Assembly: GCA_021850705.1 (NCBI GenBank) | Contig: JAJZKU010000009.1 | Coordinates: forward strand, 1-34,165 | Source: Microcaldota archaeon | GTDB taxonomy: Archaea > Micrarchaeota > Micrarchaeia > Micrarchaeales > CABMGC01 | Length of the DNA stretch: 34,165 bases | Reading direction: 5' to 3' | Shown: piece after piece, positions 26,131 to 34,165 of the stretch | Numbering within the stretch: the first letter of the stretch is position 1 | Layout of the letters: every line of letters begins with the position of its first letter | Notes under the pieces: model-generated | The model's database searches: none | Told to the model about the DNA's origin: nothing | Seen by the model: only the letters and a program-made list of their open reading frames with translations | Translations under genes and position numbers: made by a program

Positions 26131-27339
26131 TTATTTGTGTTTCCTGCAGAAACCATCTATTCTTTCCATCGCTTCTTTTATTATTCTTTTATCTGGAAGC
26201 GTTACTATCCTTATATGGTTATCGCTTCCGAATCCGGAGCCTCTTGTAACCTGCACATTGGCTTCAAGAAGAAGCCTTTTTGCGAATTCAGTATCATCCT
26301 TAATCTTTATATCCTTTATATTAAGCCTTGGGAGCACATAGAAAGCGCCATTCGGTCTTACCGCATCCATATACCTGCTCTCATTTATCAGTTTGTATGC
26401 AAAGTTTGTCCTGTCAGCTATCTCTTTTACCATGTAACTGATAGCCTTCTTATGCTCCCTTATATTTCGCATCCCTTCTGCTATGGCATATTGGGCAGGC
26501 ATATTCACGGATAAACGCATCTGTGCATACCTGACAACACGCTCCTTGAATTCCTTAGATACCTTGTCATCTCCTGGTACTAACATGTATCCTATCCTGA
26601 AACCAGGAGCGTCAAAGTTCTTTGATGCACCGTTAAGTATGACATGCTTTGTGCCTTTTGCTATCTGTGCAAGGCTTGTAAACTTAGCTCCGTTAAACAG
26701 TATCTCATCATAAATCTCATCGCTTACAAGTATGAGATCATTGTCATTAGCTATGCTCACTACCTCTTCCATTATCTTCCTGTCAAGTACGGTTCCCGTA
26801 GGATTGTTCGGATTCGTAACAAGCATATACTTTATCCTTTTAGAGCCTTTCAAAGATTTTCTCAGATGATCAAGGTCTATTGCCCACCCATTATTTTCAT
26901 CGTAGTTGCCATAAATTGCGCGGCCATGGTTTATCTCAAGAAGGCTCTTGTAAAGTGTGTAGTAAGGCCTGAACAATACTGCCTTATCTCCTTTATCCAT
27001 AAGCACGCTGTTGAGGAATATGAGGGATTCGCTGACACCATTTGTCACTATTATATCCTCTTCAACATTAAGGTCCAGATTATACATTCTTCTGTATCTA
27101 TGGGCAACAGCTTCGCGTAGTCCCTGTGCTCCATAAAAATACTCATACTGCGACTTGCCATCTCTTAGCGCTTTTATGTAAGCGTCAATGATGTATTTAG
27201 GAGTCTTGAAATAAACTGCAGGATCGCCTCTGCTCAGCTTTATGACCTTTCTTCCCTTTGCCATAAGCTCCTTTGCGATTTTGTCCTGTTCCTCTACAGG
27301 ATTTCCTGCATAGTTGCTGGCTTCTGAGAAAATACTCAT
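26131..27339 (-). CDS. pyridoxal-phosphate aminotransferase class I/II (aspartate/alanine aminotransferase-like)
   Basis: VTNPNNPTGTVL, LVSDEIYDEILF, NGASKNFDAPGFRIGYM (PLP Lys). Confidence 0.93.
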   Translation of the reverse strand: MSIFSEASNYAGNPVEEQDKIAKELMAKGRKVIKLSRGDPAVYFKTPKYIIDAYIKALRDGKSQYEYFYGAQGLREAVAHRYRRMYNLDLNVEEDIIVTNGVSESLIFLNSVLMDKGDKAVLFRPYYTLYKSLLEINHGRAIYGNYDENNGWAIDLDHLRKSLKGSKRIKYMLVTNPNNPTGTVLDRKIMEEVVSIANDNDLILVSDEIYDEILFNGAKFTSLAQIAKGTKHVILNGASKNFDAPGFRIGYMLVPGDDKVSKEFKERVVRYAQMRLSVNMPAQYAIAEGMRNIREHKKAISYMVKEIADRTNFAYKLINESRYMDAVRPNGAFYVLPRLNIKDIKIKDDTEFAKRLLLEANVQVTRGSGFGSDNHIRIVTLPDKRIIKEAMERIDGFCRKHK

Positions 27340-27438
27340 ATTAAATTATGGTAATAAAGGTATTAAAAAGTGTTTTCAAACAGCCAAACAACACGCAAGG
27401 ATATTATAATCATACGCACTTATACTAATCGTGTTATT

Positions 27439-27921
27439 ATGGCAGCGAATCATAATCCATATGATAATAAGGCAAGAATAATAATCGAAAAGTCCAACTA
27501 TATGGTCATCGGCACCAGCACAAAGAATGGCAAACCATGGACCGCCCCTGTACTCTTTGTTCATGACACTTCTTTCAATATATATTTCTTATCTGCAGTA
27601 GACTCGTTGCACGCTGAGAACATCCTTGATAATGCAAATGTCTCAATATCGATCTTTGATTCTCACCAGAAGGTGGGCAGTTACGAGGGCGGCGTACAGG
27701 CAGACGGGAAGGCAAAACCGGTTGAAAAAAATGACATTGAGAGGGTGATAAGATCATACTGCAAAAAGCTATTTCCAGACTCCGACATAGAGCCTACGGA
27801 AAGATATGTCCCCGATAACTATTTAGGAGTCGCAGAATTCAGATTCTTTGAGATTAAACTGGACAATGTATACGTAACAGGGGAAGAGAGACGCGTTAAG
27901 GTTGAGCTTGGAAAAAATTAA
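27439..27921 (+). CDS. pyridoxamine 5'-phosphate oxidase-like family protein
   Basis: MVIGTSTKNGKPWTAPVLFVHDTSFNIYFLSAVDSLHAENI..NVSISIFD split-barrel flavin-binding pattern. ATG at 27439 preferred. Confidence 0.85.
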   Translation: MAANHNPYDNKARIIIEKSNYMVIGTSTKNGKPWTAPVLFVHDTSFNIYFLSAVDSLHAENILDNANVSISIFDSHQKVGSYEGGVQADGKAKPVEKNDIERVIRSYCKKLFPDSDIEPTERYVPDNYLGVAEFRFFEIKLDNVYVTGEERRVKVELGKN

Positions 27922-27929
27922 GATAATAG

Positions 27930-28598
27930 TTATTTATCCTCAAGATGCGCCTGCTCTATCATGTATCTTCCAGTGCTGCCGTTCCACTCTGTTTTTGCCT
28001 TCTCAATGATTATCTTTTTACTGAACAACGGCGCATCAAGCACAAAGCTCTCAGCCTCTCCTCCTTCAAATAGCATATTCACCTTGTATCTCCTGTTCAG
28101 CTCCTGCAGCCTCTTTATTATTTCATGGTCTATTCTTGCTCCAAGAAAACTTTTGTCGAATCCCTCTGCAGAGACAGAGGTTATTATCGCATTGAAATCA
28201 GATGCAAGCTCATTCAATTCCTCAAGAGGTTCTATGTGCCACAAAGGCGCAACCGGCTCTATCCCAAGGGTTTTGCATATGTTGTTTATCCTGTCTGCCT
28301 GATATGAGCTGTATGTTGCACCTGTAACAAGGAGCTTCACATCATTCTCTTTAAGAACCCGTTCCAGGTCAGCAAGCTCAAGCTCCTTCTCGCCTTTGGT
28401 ATCCGCAAAGACCTGCCTTATTCCAAGGGCTTCAGCCTGCAATGAGGTGTAAGCAGTATTAGGATAATGGAACATGTAGCTGTACTGGTTCTCAGGCCGC
28501 ATCGTTATAAGAAGATCTATCTTCTTCCCTGATCTTACCGCTTTGTGGAGTGCAAGGGTGGAATCCTTCCCACCGCTGTAAAGGCACGCGTTGCTCAT
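27930..28598 (-). CDS. dph6: diphthine--ammonia ligase (ATP-pyrophosphatase)
   Basis: PP-loop YSGGKDSTLALHKA; LLVTGATYSSYQADRINNICKTLGIEPVAPLW; FEGGEAESFVLDAPLF. Confidence 0.9.
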   Translation of the reverse strand: MSNACLYSGGKDSTLALHKAVRSGKKIDLLITMRPENQYSYMFHYPNTAYTSLQAEALGIRQVFADTKGEKELELADLERVLKENDVKLLVTGATYSSYQADRINNICKTLGIEPVAPLWHIEPLEELNELASDFNAIITSVSAEGFDKSFLGARIDHEIIKRLQELNRRYKVNMLFEGGEAESFVLDAPLFSKKIIIEKAKTEWNGSTGRYMIEQAHLEDK

Positions 28599-29236
28599 TC
28601 GGCATTACCGTTGCTGTTATTCTTTGCAAGCTTCTTCTTAACATGCTTAAGTGCGGAGAAGGTATCCCTGTCAATCTCTTCGAGGCGCATTCTTATGTAC
28701 CTCGTCTGCGAAAGCATGTTCGGTATGACCCTGTAATCAAGTGCATTTACTCTTCTTTTAGTCTTGTCTATCTCAATCGCTATCCTTCTGAGGCTCTGCT
28801 CCCTCTGCGCAACTTCGACTACGGAATCAACCGCTTTCCTGAAGGATTCATTTATGTCGTCTGCTGCAAGACTTGTCCCCAATAGCATAGGATTTGTCTG
28901 CTCTGTCTGTACGAGCCTGTTTATTCCTGGTATGCGAACGCCCATGATGTTCTTTATCTTTATGCTTATTCCGCTCTGCGGGTCAACATACATGGCAACT
29001 TCCTCAAGTTCAAAATTGCCTACGTAAGCAGAGGCTATTGCCACAGTCCTGTAAGAATTCTTTATTATCTCATTGAGCGCGCTCCTTGACTCCTTTGACT
29101 CTTTGAGAAGCTTCAGGAACTCTATTACAAGCACCTCCCTCTTTCTCTTAAGGATAGAGTGGCCCTTCCTCGCGATAACGGTCCTCTTCTTGAGGTTTAT
29201 CAGGTTCATCCTTGTCGGATTTATCATCGTTGCCAT
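28595..29236 (-). CDS. atpD: A-type ATP synthase subunit D
   Basis: NPTRMNLINLKKRTVIARKGHSILKRKREVL; KRRVNALDYRVIPNM. ATG at 29236 preferred over track start 29272. Confidence 0.93.
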   Translation of the reverse strand: MATMINPTRMNLINLKKRTVIARKGHSILKRKREVLVIEFLKLLKESKESRSALNEIIKNSYRTVAIASAYVGNFELEEVAMYVDPQSGISIKIKNIMGVRIPGINRLVQTEQTNPMLLGTSLAADDINESFRKAVDSVVEVAQREQSLRRIAIEIDKTKRRVNALDYRVIPNMLSQTRYIRMRLEEIDRDTFSALKHVKKKLAKNNSNGNAE

Positions 29237-29237
29237 T

Positions 29238-30626
29238 TTATTTGCCCTTATCCTTATTGTAGTACTTTGCAATGAACTCGGATTTTATCCTCGTCAGTTC
29301 CCTCTCAGGCAGCTCCGAGAGCAGGTTCCATCCTATCGAAAGCGTATCTTCTATTGTTCTTCTTTCATAGGTTCCCTGCCTTATGAAGTTATTCTCGAAA
29401 TCGTCTCCGAACTTAAGGTACATCCTGTCGCTTTCAGAAAGCGCTTCGGCTCCTACTATAGCGCTCAGGCTCTTAGCGTCCTGCGCCTTTGCATAAGCTC
29501 CGTATAGCTGGTCAGAGACATTCTTATGGTCTTCCCTTGTCTTTCCGTGTCCTATCCCGTTTCCCATAAGCCTCGATAGAGATCCGAGAGGCTGCACCGG
29601 CGGATAGATGCCCTTGTTAGTCAGCTCCCTGCTCATGTATATCTGCCCTTCGGTAATGTATCCTGTAAGGTCCGGTATAGGGTGTGTAACGTCATCGCTA
29701 GGCATAGTTACTACATTGAGCTGCGTTATGCTTCCCTTTCTACCCTTCACGACCCCTGCCCTCTCGTATATGCTTGCAAGGTCCGTATACATGTATCCCG
29801 GGTATCCTCTCCTTCCAGGCACCTCTTCCCTTGCGCTTGAGAGCTCTCTCAAGGCCTCTGCATAGTTGGTCATGTCGTTTAGTATTACCAATACGTGCAT
29901 GCCCTGGTCGTATGCAAGATACTCTGCAGTGGTGAGTGCAAGCCTTGGGGTTAGTATTCTCTCTATGCTTGGGTCATCTGCAAGGTTCATGAACGCAACC
30001 GTCCTTTTGAAAGAACCTGTCTTCCTGAACTCATTTATGAAGTACTGCGCATCGTCGTATGTTATCCCAATGCCTGCGAAAACCGCTGCGAATCCCTCGC
30101 TCTGGTTCTTTACGGTAGCCTGTCTCATTATCTGTGCCGTAAGCTGGTTGTGCGGAAGTCCTGAAGACGAAAAAATAGGAAGCTTCTGCCCTCTTACCAG
30201 CGTGTCAAGCCCGTCTATAGATGATATGCCTGTCTCTATGAAGTCGCTAGGCATGGCTCTTGCTGCAGGGTTTATAGGATAGCCGTTTATGTCCCTTCTC
30301 TGGTCATAAGCAATCGCAGGTCCGCCATCCTTCGGCCTTCCCTGACCATCGAAGATCCTTCCGAGCATGCTCTCCCCGACGCCTACCATAAAGGTTTCTC
30401 CCAGGAAGGACACGGATGTATTGTCGACGTTTATCCCGCTCGTGGGACCGAATACCTGTACGACTGCACTCTTGTCAGTAGTCTCAAGCACCTGTCCCAG
30501 TCTCTGCTCTCCGTCATGCAGCCTTATTTTGACTATCTCGTTATACTTGGCGTTGCCCTGCTTTCCAACAACTACCAAAGGTCCCGCAACGCTCTCTATC
30601 GTCTTAAAATCTATCTCGAATTTCAT
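29238..30626 (-). CDS. atpB: A-type ATP synthase subunit B
   Basis: [52 protein letters not shown] at 30626; longer track start is an overlap artifact. Confidence 0.95.
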   Translation of the reverse strand: MKFEIDFKTIESVAGPLVVVGKQGNAKYNEIVKIRLHDGEQRLGQVLETTDKSAVVQVFGPTSGINVDNTSVSFLGETFMVGVGESMLGRIFDGQGRPKDGGPAIAYDQRRDINGYPINPAARAMPSDFIETGISSIDGLDTLVRGQKLPIFSSSGLPHNQLTAQIMRQATVKNQSEGFAAVFAGIGITYDDAQYFINEFRKTGSFKRTVAFMNLADDPSIERILTPRLALTTAEYLAYDQGMHVLVILNDMTNYAEALRELSSAREEVPGRRGYPGYMYTDLASIYERAGVVKGRKGSITQLNVVTMPSDDVTHPIPDLTGYITEGQIYMSRELTNKGIYPPVQPLGSLSRLMGNGIGHGKTREDHKNVSDQLYGAYAKAQDAKSLSAIVGAEALSESDRMYLKFGDDFENNFIRQGTYERRTIEDTLSIGWNLLSELPERELTRIKSEFIAKYYNKDKGK

Positions 30627-30630
30627 ATAA

Positions 30631-32403
30631 TCACTTCTCCTCTGCTTCAATGTATGCCTCGGAGGTTTCGCTGAACTCATTGTCCATCTCCTCGGCAATC
30701 TTCTTCTCAGTCTTCTCGACCTCCTGCTCCTTAACCTCCTTAAGCCTTGCAATCTGGTCTATTATCTTCATCTTTGTTATATTGTCAAGTGGAATTCCTT
30801 CCTTAAGGGAATCCTCTGCCTTCTTAGAGAAGCGCAGCATCGCCCTCAGCATGAACTCCTGTTTCTTCAGGCTCGTATATGCGTCAATCTCATCGAATGC
30901 GCTCTGTCTCAGGAAGCTCTCCCTTATCATCTTCCCAACCTCAAGCACAAGTCTCTCATGGTCAGGAAGCGCCTCTGCACCGACAAGCTGGACTATATCC
31001 TTGAGCTCCGCCTCTCTCTGCAGTATCTGCATGCACTCTCTCCTCATCGAGAGAAATTCCTTGCCAAGGTTCTTCTCATACCAGCTCTCAAGCGAGTCTA
31101 TGTAAAGGGAGTAGCTCGACAGCCAGTTTATCGAAGGGAAGTGCCTTGAATTCGCGAGCGAAGCGTCAAGTGACCAGAAGGCCTTGACCACCCTTAGCGT
31201 TCCCTGGGATACCGGTTCCGAAAGGTCTCCTCCAGGAGGTGAGACCGCACCGACAAGCGTTACAGAACCTATCTTTCCTGAGAGCGTCTCGACCTTTCCT
31301 CCTCTTTCATAATACTCCGCAAGCCTCTTTGGCAGATATGCAGGATAACCCTCCTCTCCAGGCATCTCTTCAAGCCTTGCCGATATCTCTCGCATAGCCT
31401 CTGCCCATCTTGATGTAGAGTCTGCCATGATTGCAACGCTGTATCCCATATCCCTGAAATATTCGGCGATGGTTATGCCAGTATAGATGCTCGCCTCTCT
31501 TGCAGCTACAGGCATATTGCTCGTATTCGCTATTAACACGGTCCTTTCCATGAGCGGCCTCCCGCTTCTGGGATCCTTAAGCTCAGGGAACTCCGTAAGA
31601 ATCTCGGTCATCTCGTTTCCTCTCTCTCCGCATCCTACGTAGACTACGATGTCGCTATCCGCATACTTTGCGAGCTGGTGCTGTATTACCGTTTTTCCTG
31701 CCCCGAACGGACCTGGGACTGCAGCAGTTCCTCCCTTCGCTACAGGGAAGAGCGTGTCTATTACTCTCTGCCCTGTTACTAATGGCTCATCAGACCTGAA
31801 TCTGTTCTTGTATTTTGAAGGCTTTCTTACAGACCTTCTCTGAAGCATTGTTATCTCATTGCTCTTTCCCTTGCTCTCTACTACCGCTATGGTATCTTCC
31901 ACAGCAAAGCTTCCCTGCTTTATGCTCTTTATCTTCCCGCTGACGCCGTAAGGCACCATTATGTAGTGCTTTATCAGCTCGGTCTCCTGTACATGCCCTA
32001 TTATCTGCCCTTCGCTCACAGATGACCCTGCATGAACTCCTTTATCAGGAACGAACTTCCACTTCTTCTTCTTGTCCACAGGATCAGCAACTATCCCCTT
32101 CTCTATGAAGACTCCGCTCTTTGACCTGAGGACCTCAAGAGGGCGTTGTATACCGTCATATATATTGCTCAGTATTCCAGGACCTAGCTCCACGGAAAGA
32201 GGCAGCTTTGTAGACTCTACACTCTCTCCCGGGCCTATTCCCGTAGTGTCCTCATACACCTGTATGATCGCTCTGTCCTTTCTCAGCTGTATGATCTCTC
32301 CGACGAGTCCGTCCTTTCCTACCTTCACAACGTCATACATGCTGCTTCCAAGCATATCCTTTGCAACTACTAGCGGTCCTGAAACCTTTTCGATAACTCC
32401 CAT
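30631..32403 (-). CDS. atpA: A-type ATP synthase catalytic subunit A
   Basis: [14 protein letters not shown]-loop; [34 protein letters not shown]. Confidence 0.96.
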   Translation of the reverse strand: MGVIEKVSGPLVVAKDMLGSSMYDVVKVGKDGLVGEIIQLRKDRAIIQVYEDTTGIGPGESVESTKLPLSVELGPGILSNIYDGIQRPLEVLRSKSGVFIEKGIVADPVDKKKKWKFVPDKGVHAGSSVSEGQIIGHVQETELIKHYIMVPYGVSGKIKSIKQGSFAVEDTIAVVESKGKSNEITMLQRRSVRKPSKYKNRFRSDEPLVTGQRVIDTLFPVAKGGTAAVPGPFGAGKTVIQHQLAKYADSDIVVYVGCGERGNEMTEILTEFPELKDPRSGRPLMERTVLIANTSNMPVAAREASIYTGITIAEYFRDMGYSVAIMADSTSRWAEAMREISARLEEMPGEEGYPAYLPKRLAEYYERGGKVETLSGKIGSVTLVGAVSPPGGDLSEPVSQGTLRVVKAFWSLDASLANSRHFPSINWLSSYSLYIDSLESWYEKNLGKEFLSMRRECMQILQREAELKDIVQLVGAEALPDHERLVLEVGKMIRESFLRQSAFDEIDAYTSLKKQEFMLRAMLRFSKKAEDSLKEGIPLDNITKMKIIDQIARLKEVKEQEVEKTEKKIAEEMDNEFSETSEAYIEAEEK

Positions 32404-32413
32404 TTAAATCACG

Positions 32414-32758
32414 TTAAACATTTTTTGTAATATCAATGCCTATTGCGCGCATGATAAGGCTGCGCAGCGTATCCTCTTCCTCTACGGGCTCCTTCTCTTC
32501 TGGTATCTCCACAAAGAGGGGCAGTATGCTGCTTGAGATTGCCTCTTGCAGCTTTCTGTCCTTGACCAGCTTCTTTACTCCTGAGGTTATTATAACTATG
32601 CCTGTCTCTTTATCGTCAAGAACGCTCTTCAGTGCAGCTTCTGCAGTTGCCTGATCATAAGCTTCGTACGAGCTGGCTATTCCGCCAAGCTTGAAGCCCA
32701 GGGACATGAGCCTGTTTCCTATCATAACTATTTTGTAACTATCTAATTTTTCCTCCAA
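32414..32758 (-). CDS. atpF: A-type ATP synthase subunit F
   Basis: KIVMIGNRLMSLGFKLGGI...GIVIITSGVKKLV...LPLFVEIPE and operon position. Confidence 0.9.
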   Translation of the reverse strand: MEEKLDSYKIVMIGNRLMSLGFKLGGIASSYEAYDQATAEAALKSVLDDKETGIVIITSGVKKLVKDRKLQEAISSSILPLFVEIPEEKEPVEEEDTLRSLIMRAIGIDITKNV

Positions 32759-33786
32759 ACCATCAGCCTCTCTTTCTCCTCATTGCTAAGCCCGTACATG
32801 CTTCCGTGTATAATTACCCTTACCGTATCAACCTCTATCTCCTTGAAGTAAAGGTATGCGAGTATGGAACCGAACGACAGCACGCTGTGGCCTAGCAGCC
32901 TTACGCTGTCTTTCAACATAGAACTCCTAAGCGCTATCTCAAAGGAGAGCAGCTCCTTGTTCCTACTCTTTTTGTATATGTCAAGGGCGTTCTGCATATC
33001 TGCAATCTTTATGCTCTCCACAAAAGATTCAAGATCCTTGGAACTCTCATACATCTTTGAGAGCTCTCCCTTTGCGATGGTTCCATGTTCCGCAATCATA
33101 GGTTCCATCTCTGTAAACTTTATCCCTGCCCTCTTTGCTTTTATAAGGAGCATAAGGTTCCTAACATCTATGCTTATCTTCAGCATTCTAGACGATTGAG
33201 GATGTACAGTACGGAGCTTTGAGATAGTACTTCCAAGCTTTGAATAATATCCGATGTCTATCACATTTACCGCGTCTATGGCCATTCTCCTCTTTTTGTA
33301 CTCGTCAGCAGCGGATCTAAGGATATCTGCATAAGGGGAATTGATCATAAGTTTTGATAGCAGTGCTTCAACACTTTCTTCAGACATAGCCTCTTTGATA
33401 ACCTGCCTGTTGTACCTTCCTTCATCAACCACATACTTCGAGATTGAGTCATAAGAAGCTCTTCTTCCCTTTGCCTCTATAGCGAGCCTTATGTTTGAAA
33501 GGTCCCACTTCCCGACTATGCTCCTCATGAGCTTCCTGTCGGTTGTAGGAGAGATGTCTACCAGCTTTCCCAGCCTTCTTGCAAGATTCTTGCTCAACGC
33601 AAAGTCGATAAGCTCTTCCTTTATGCTCATTCCTCCGAATTCCTCAAGATCCTGCCTGTAGTCTGTCTGGTAAAGAAGCGATATTATCGCTCCGGTGTCC
33701 TTTGCCTTCATTATCTCCTCCATCTGCCTGCCGTCTAGCAGGAAGGACTCCATAGCCTTTACTCTAGCGTTAGAGTATCCATACAA
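32743..33786 (-). CDS. atpC: A-type ATP synthase subunit C (probable TTG start at 33786)
   Basis: YGYSNARVKAMESFLLDGRQMEEIM N-terminus; position between E and F. Confidence 0.85.
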   Translation of the reverse strand: MYGYSNARVKAMESFLLDGRQMEEIMKAKDTGAIISLLYQTDYRQDLEEFGGMSIKEELIDFALSKNLARRLGKLVDISPTTDRKLMRSIVGKWDLSNIRLAIEAKGRRASYDSISKYVVDEGRYNRQVIKEAMSEESVEALLSKLMINSPYADILRSAADEYKKRRMAIDAVNVIDIGYYSKLGSTISKLRTVHPQSSRMLKISIDVRNLMLLIKAKRAGIKFTEMEPMIAEHGTIAKGELSKMYESSKDLESFVESIKIADMQNALDIYKKSRNKELLSFEIALRSSMLKDSVRLLGHSVLSFGSILAYLYFKEIEVDTVRVIIHGSMYGLSNEEKERLMVWRKN

Positions 33787-33805
33787 AGTCCTGGCCTTTA
33801 TCAGA

Positions 33806-34162
33806 TCACCTTTTTCCTCCTGCCTTTCTCTTAGAAGGCTTTGCTGCCTTGTGCTTCCTGTCAGACGCGTTCTTCGGAGCAGTCCTGCCGCTGTCATGCT
33901 TCTTTCCAAACATGAAGGCAGATATCTCTGCCCTTATGAGCTCACTGTTCTCCTCAACTATCTTTGCAGGCGTTGCATCAAGCCTTATCCTTCCGTCTTT
34001 CGACTCTATGATAAAGCCCTCTCCGTCCATATGCTTTACCGCATAGCCCTTAAGCGAAGCTGCAGCCCTCTTATTGACAGTCACTATTATCTCATCCGTC
34101 GTCTTTTCCATCTCCTTTATAGCAGATTTCAGCATCCTGTCAAGGTTCTGGTCAGAAAGCAT
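33806..34162 (-). CDS. atpE: A-type ATP synthase subunit E (probably truncated at window edge)
   Basis: GFIIESKDGRIRLDATPAKIVEENSELIRAEISAFMFG C-terminal E-subunit pattern followed by Lys/Arg-rich tail. Confidence 0.8.
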   Translation of the reverse strand: MLSDQNLDRMLKSAIKEMEKTTDEIIVTVNKRAAASLKGYAVKHMDGEGFIIESKDGRIRLDATPAKIVEENSELIRAEISAFMFGKKHDSGRTAPKNASDRKHKAAKPSKRKAGGKR

Positions 34163-34165
34163 CCT

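Noticed and set aside
26644-27120. 158-aa plus-strand ORF opposite the aminotransferase
   Set aside because: Antisense shadow of a well supported aminotransferase; no recognisable motif.
30627-30752. N-terminal extension of A-ATPase subunit B ([11 protein letters not shown]...)
   Set aside because: Overlaps the 3' end of subunit A in another frame; the standard N-terminus [17 protein letters not shown] begins at 30626.
1-34165. CRISPR arrays, IS elements, rRNA, inteins
   Set aside because: No regularly spaced direct repeats, transposase motifs or rRNA-like sequence seen; the only long direct repeats are inside the ACAD paralogs; subunit A has no intein insertion.

Overview
The window is archaeal. 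Evidence: an A-type ATPase cluster E-C-F-A-B-D, SecF/SecD, NMD3, Dph6, a class III (archaeal prepilin-like) signal peptide of the 'QAAMEYLLSYGW' type, TATA-like promoters and tRNAs without an encoded CCA. Composition and gene content suggest a DPANN lineage such as Micrarchaeota/ARMAN, but that is inference. From left to right: tRNA-Val(CAC); a HicB/HicA module whose HicA frame is missing from the supplied ORF track because it has no ATG/GTG/TTG start; a C39-like cysteine peptidase; an alpha/beta hydrolase; an ABC transporter pair; an amino-acid permease; a tightly packed fatty-acid beta-oxidation-like operon (CoxG-like, ACAD1, gamma-carbonic-anhydrase-like, ACAD2, enoyl-CoA hydratase, thiolase, 3-hydroxyacyl-CoA dehydrogenase, LUD protein); a pilin-like LamG protein followed by a P/Q-rich protein and two TadC-like platform proteins with no ATPase; GT2 and an Obg-family GTPase; a small membrane protein, SecF, SecD and NMD3; several housekeeping genes; tRNA-Val(TAC); and the A-ATPase genes coupled to dph6. 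The strongest observations are (1) the in-frame HicB-stop-HicA arrangement without a canonical start codon, (2) 100%-identical nucleotide tracts shared by two otherwise diverged acyl-CoA dehydrogenase paralogs, which suggests gene conversion, (3) an incomplete pilus/secretion-like cluster with a lectin-like prepilin, and (4) a 17-bp palindrome between the divergent permease and beta-oxidation operon. All family calls come from reading the translations; no database search was run.
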